A DNA stretch of 64,000 bases from Ascaris suum (lineage: Eukaryota; Nematoda; Chromadorea; Rhabditida; Ascarididae): assembly GCA_013433145.1 (NCBI GenBank), contig CM024180.1, forward strand, positions 6,514,001 through 6,578,000. Reading direction: 5' to 3'. This document shows positions 63,143-64,000 of this stretch, one piece after another. The position numbers were made by a program, and so were the translations under genes. Every line of letters begins with the position of its first letter. Within the stretch, counting starts at the first letter, position 1. Below the pieces are notes generated by a model that was not told the DNA's origin, searched no databases, and saw only the letters and a list, made by a program, of their open reading frames with translations.

Positions 63143-64000
63143 TTTTTAATAGCGAATAGCGAATACTATTTATAATTATATTTATTGTTATGTTTATTTA
63201 TAATTGTATTTATATTTATATTTATTTGTACGTTTATATTTATATTTGTTTTCATATCCCTAAAGGAAGAAAAACGGATCGTACTTTGGACACTTACTTT
63301 AATCCAAATAGCGAAAGAAGATAACATTTTCGATCGATGAGATTAGAACAGGAAAGTGATTTGATCGATAAATGAACTTAACGCTTGATCTGAGGTATTT
63401 ATATCCGCTTAAATAACTCTGTCCTCATATATTCATATCATTGTTTACATATTGTTATGCGATCATTTTTATCTCGTAAAATAATATCGCTAGGATGTTT
63501 GAACTTTTACGAATTTATTTGTTATTAGTAATCACTTCAATCGAGTCGATAATATGGCAATTGATAATATTTCTATTATATATTTTATGATTTTATACTA
63601 TATCATTAGTGCTTTTTAATAGTTGGATTATTTCATTGAATTGATTGCAATTATTGGCATTTTCGTTTCATTAAATATACAATCTCCTTTGATTTCTCTC
63701 AGAGATAGCACTATCAATTAGGTTGTATCCAGGTAAATCAGGTATTCGAACCTTCTAAACGATAAAACTTCATTTCATTTGCTAAAATGGTCGCTTTTTC
63801 AATGTGAAAGGAAAGGTAGGCCCAAGGGTGATGATGAGGGAGGGAAGGGGTGAGAAGGAGGAGTAGTGTGAAAGACAAGGAAAGGTTGAGCGTATTTCTC
63901 AACTGTTGAAAGCATGATCGCACTAGTTTATCATTTAGAACCTTGTTTTATTTGAAGTTCGCGCAAAGAGACAATAGTTTCGATCGATGTAGTTCTTAAA

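Overview
The window reads as nematode nuclear DNA. It is strongly AT-rich and the genes are split into many exons. Introns are long and mostly follow GT...TTTCAG or TTTAG rules. One gene encodes a major sperm protein (MSP)-type domain and another a lustrin-type cysteine-rich repeat, both frequent in nematodes. I cannot name the species. Codon phase was used to check every exon chain.

Layout: (1) 336-1244, plus strand, carries two exons of a secreted cysteine-rich (lustrin-type) protein gene. (2) 4886-7339 is a fold-back repeat element: inverted terminal arms around a tandem array of 'GATCTAC' type units that reverses orientation near 5605. (3) 9367-31336, minus strand, holds most of a ClC chloride channel gene. 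Nineteen exons join in one unbroken frame of 857 codons, from just before the first membrane helix through both CBS domains to the stop. The first coding exon(s) were not found, and one splice acceptor (16292) is non-canonical. (4) 31337-44790 is a 13 kb stretch with repeats but no gene I can support. (5) 44793-46148 has a near-perfect palindrome, a GC-rich patch and a doubtful exon. (6) 46161-53231, plus strand, is a complete seven-exon gene for splicing factor PRP38 (312 aa). One of its introns holds a tRNA-like hairpin. (7) 56666-59315, minus strand, is an MSP-domain protein gene, 5' incomplete, with an apparent one-base deletion in the middle of the domain. (8) 59316-64000 contains scattered coding-like stretches on the minus strand that I could not join.

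The genes are functionally unrelated (ion channel, spliceosome component, MSP-domain protein, secreted protein), so there is no operon-like logic. Eight long uninterrupted (TA)n arrays, many poly-G/poly-C runs and short minisatellites mark introns and intergenic DNA. The observations I would check first are the fold-back element, the tRNA-like hairpin with extended arms, the ClC acceptor, the MSP-gene frameshift and the 58-base palindrome.
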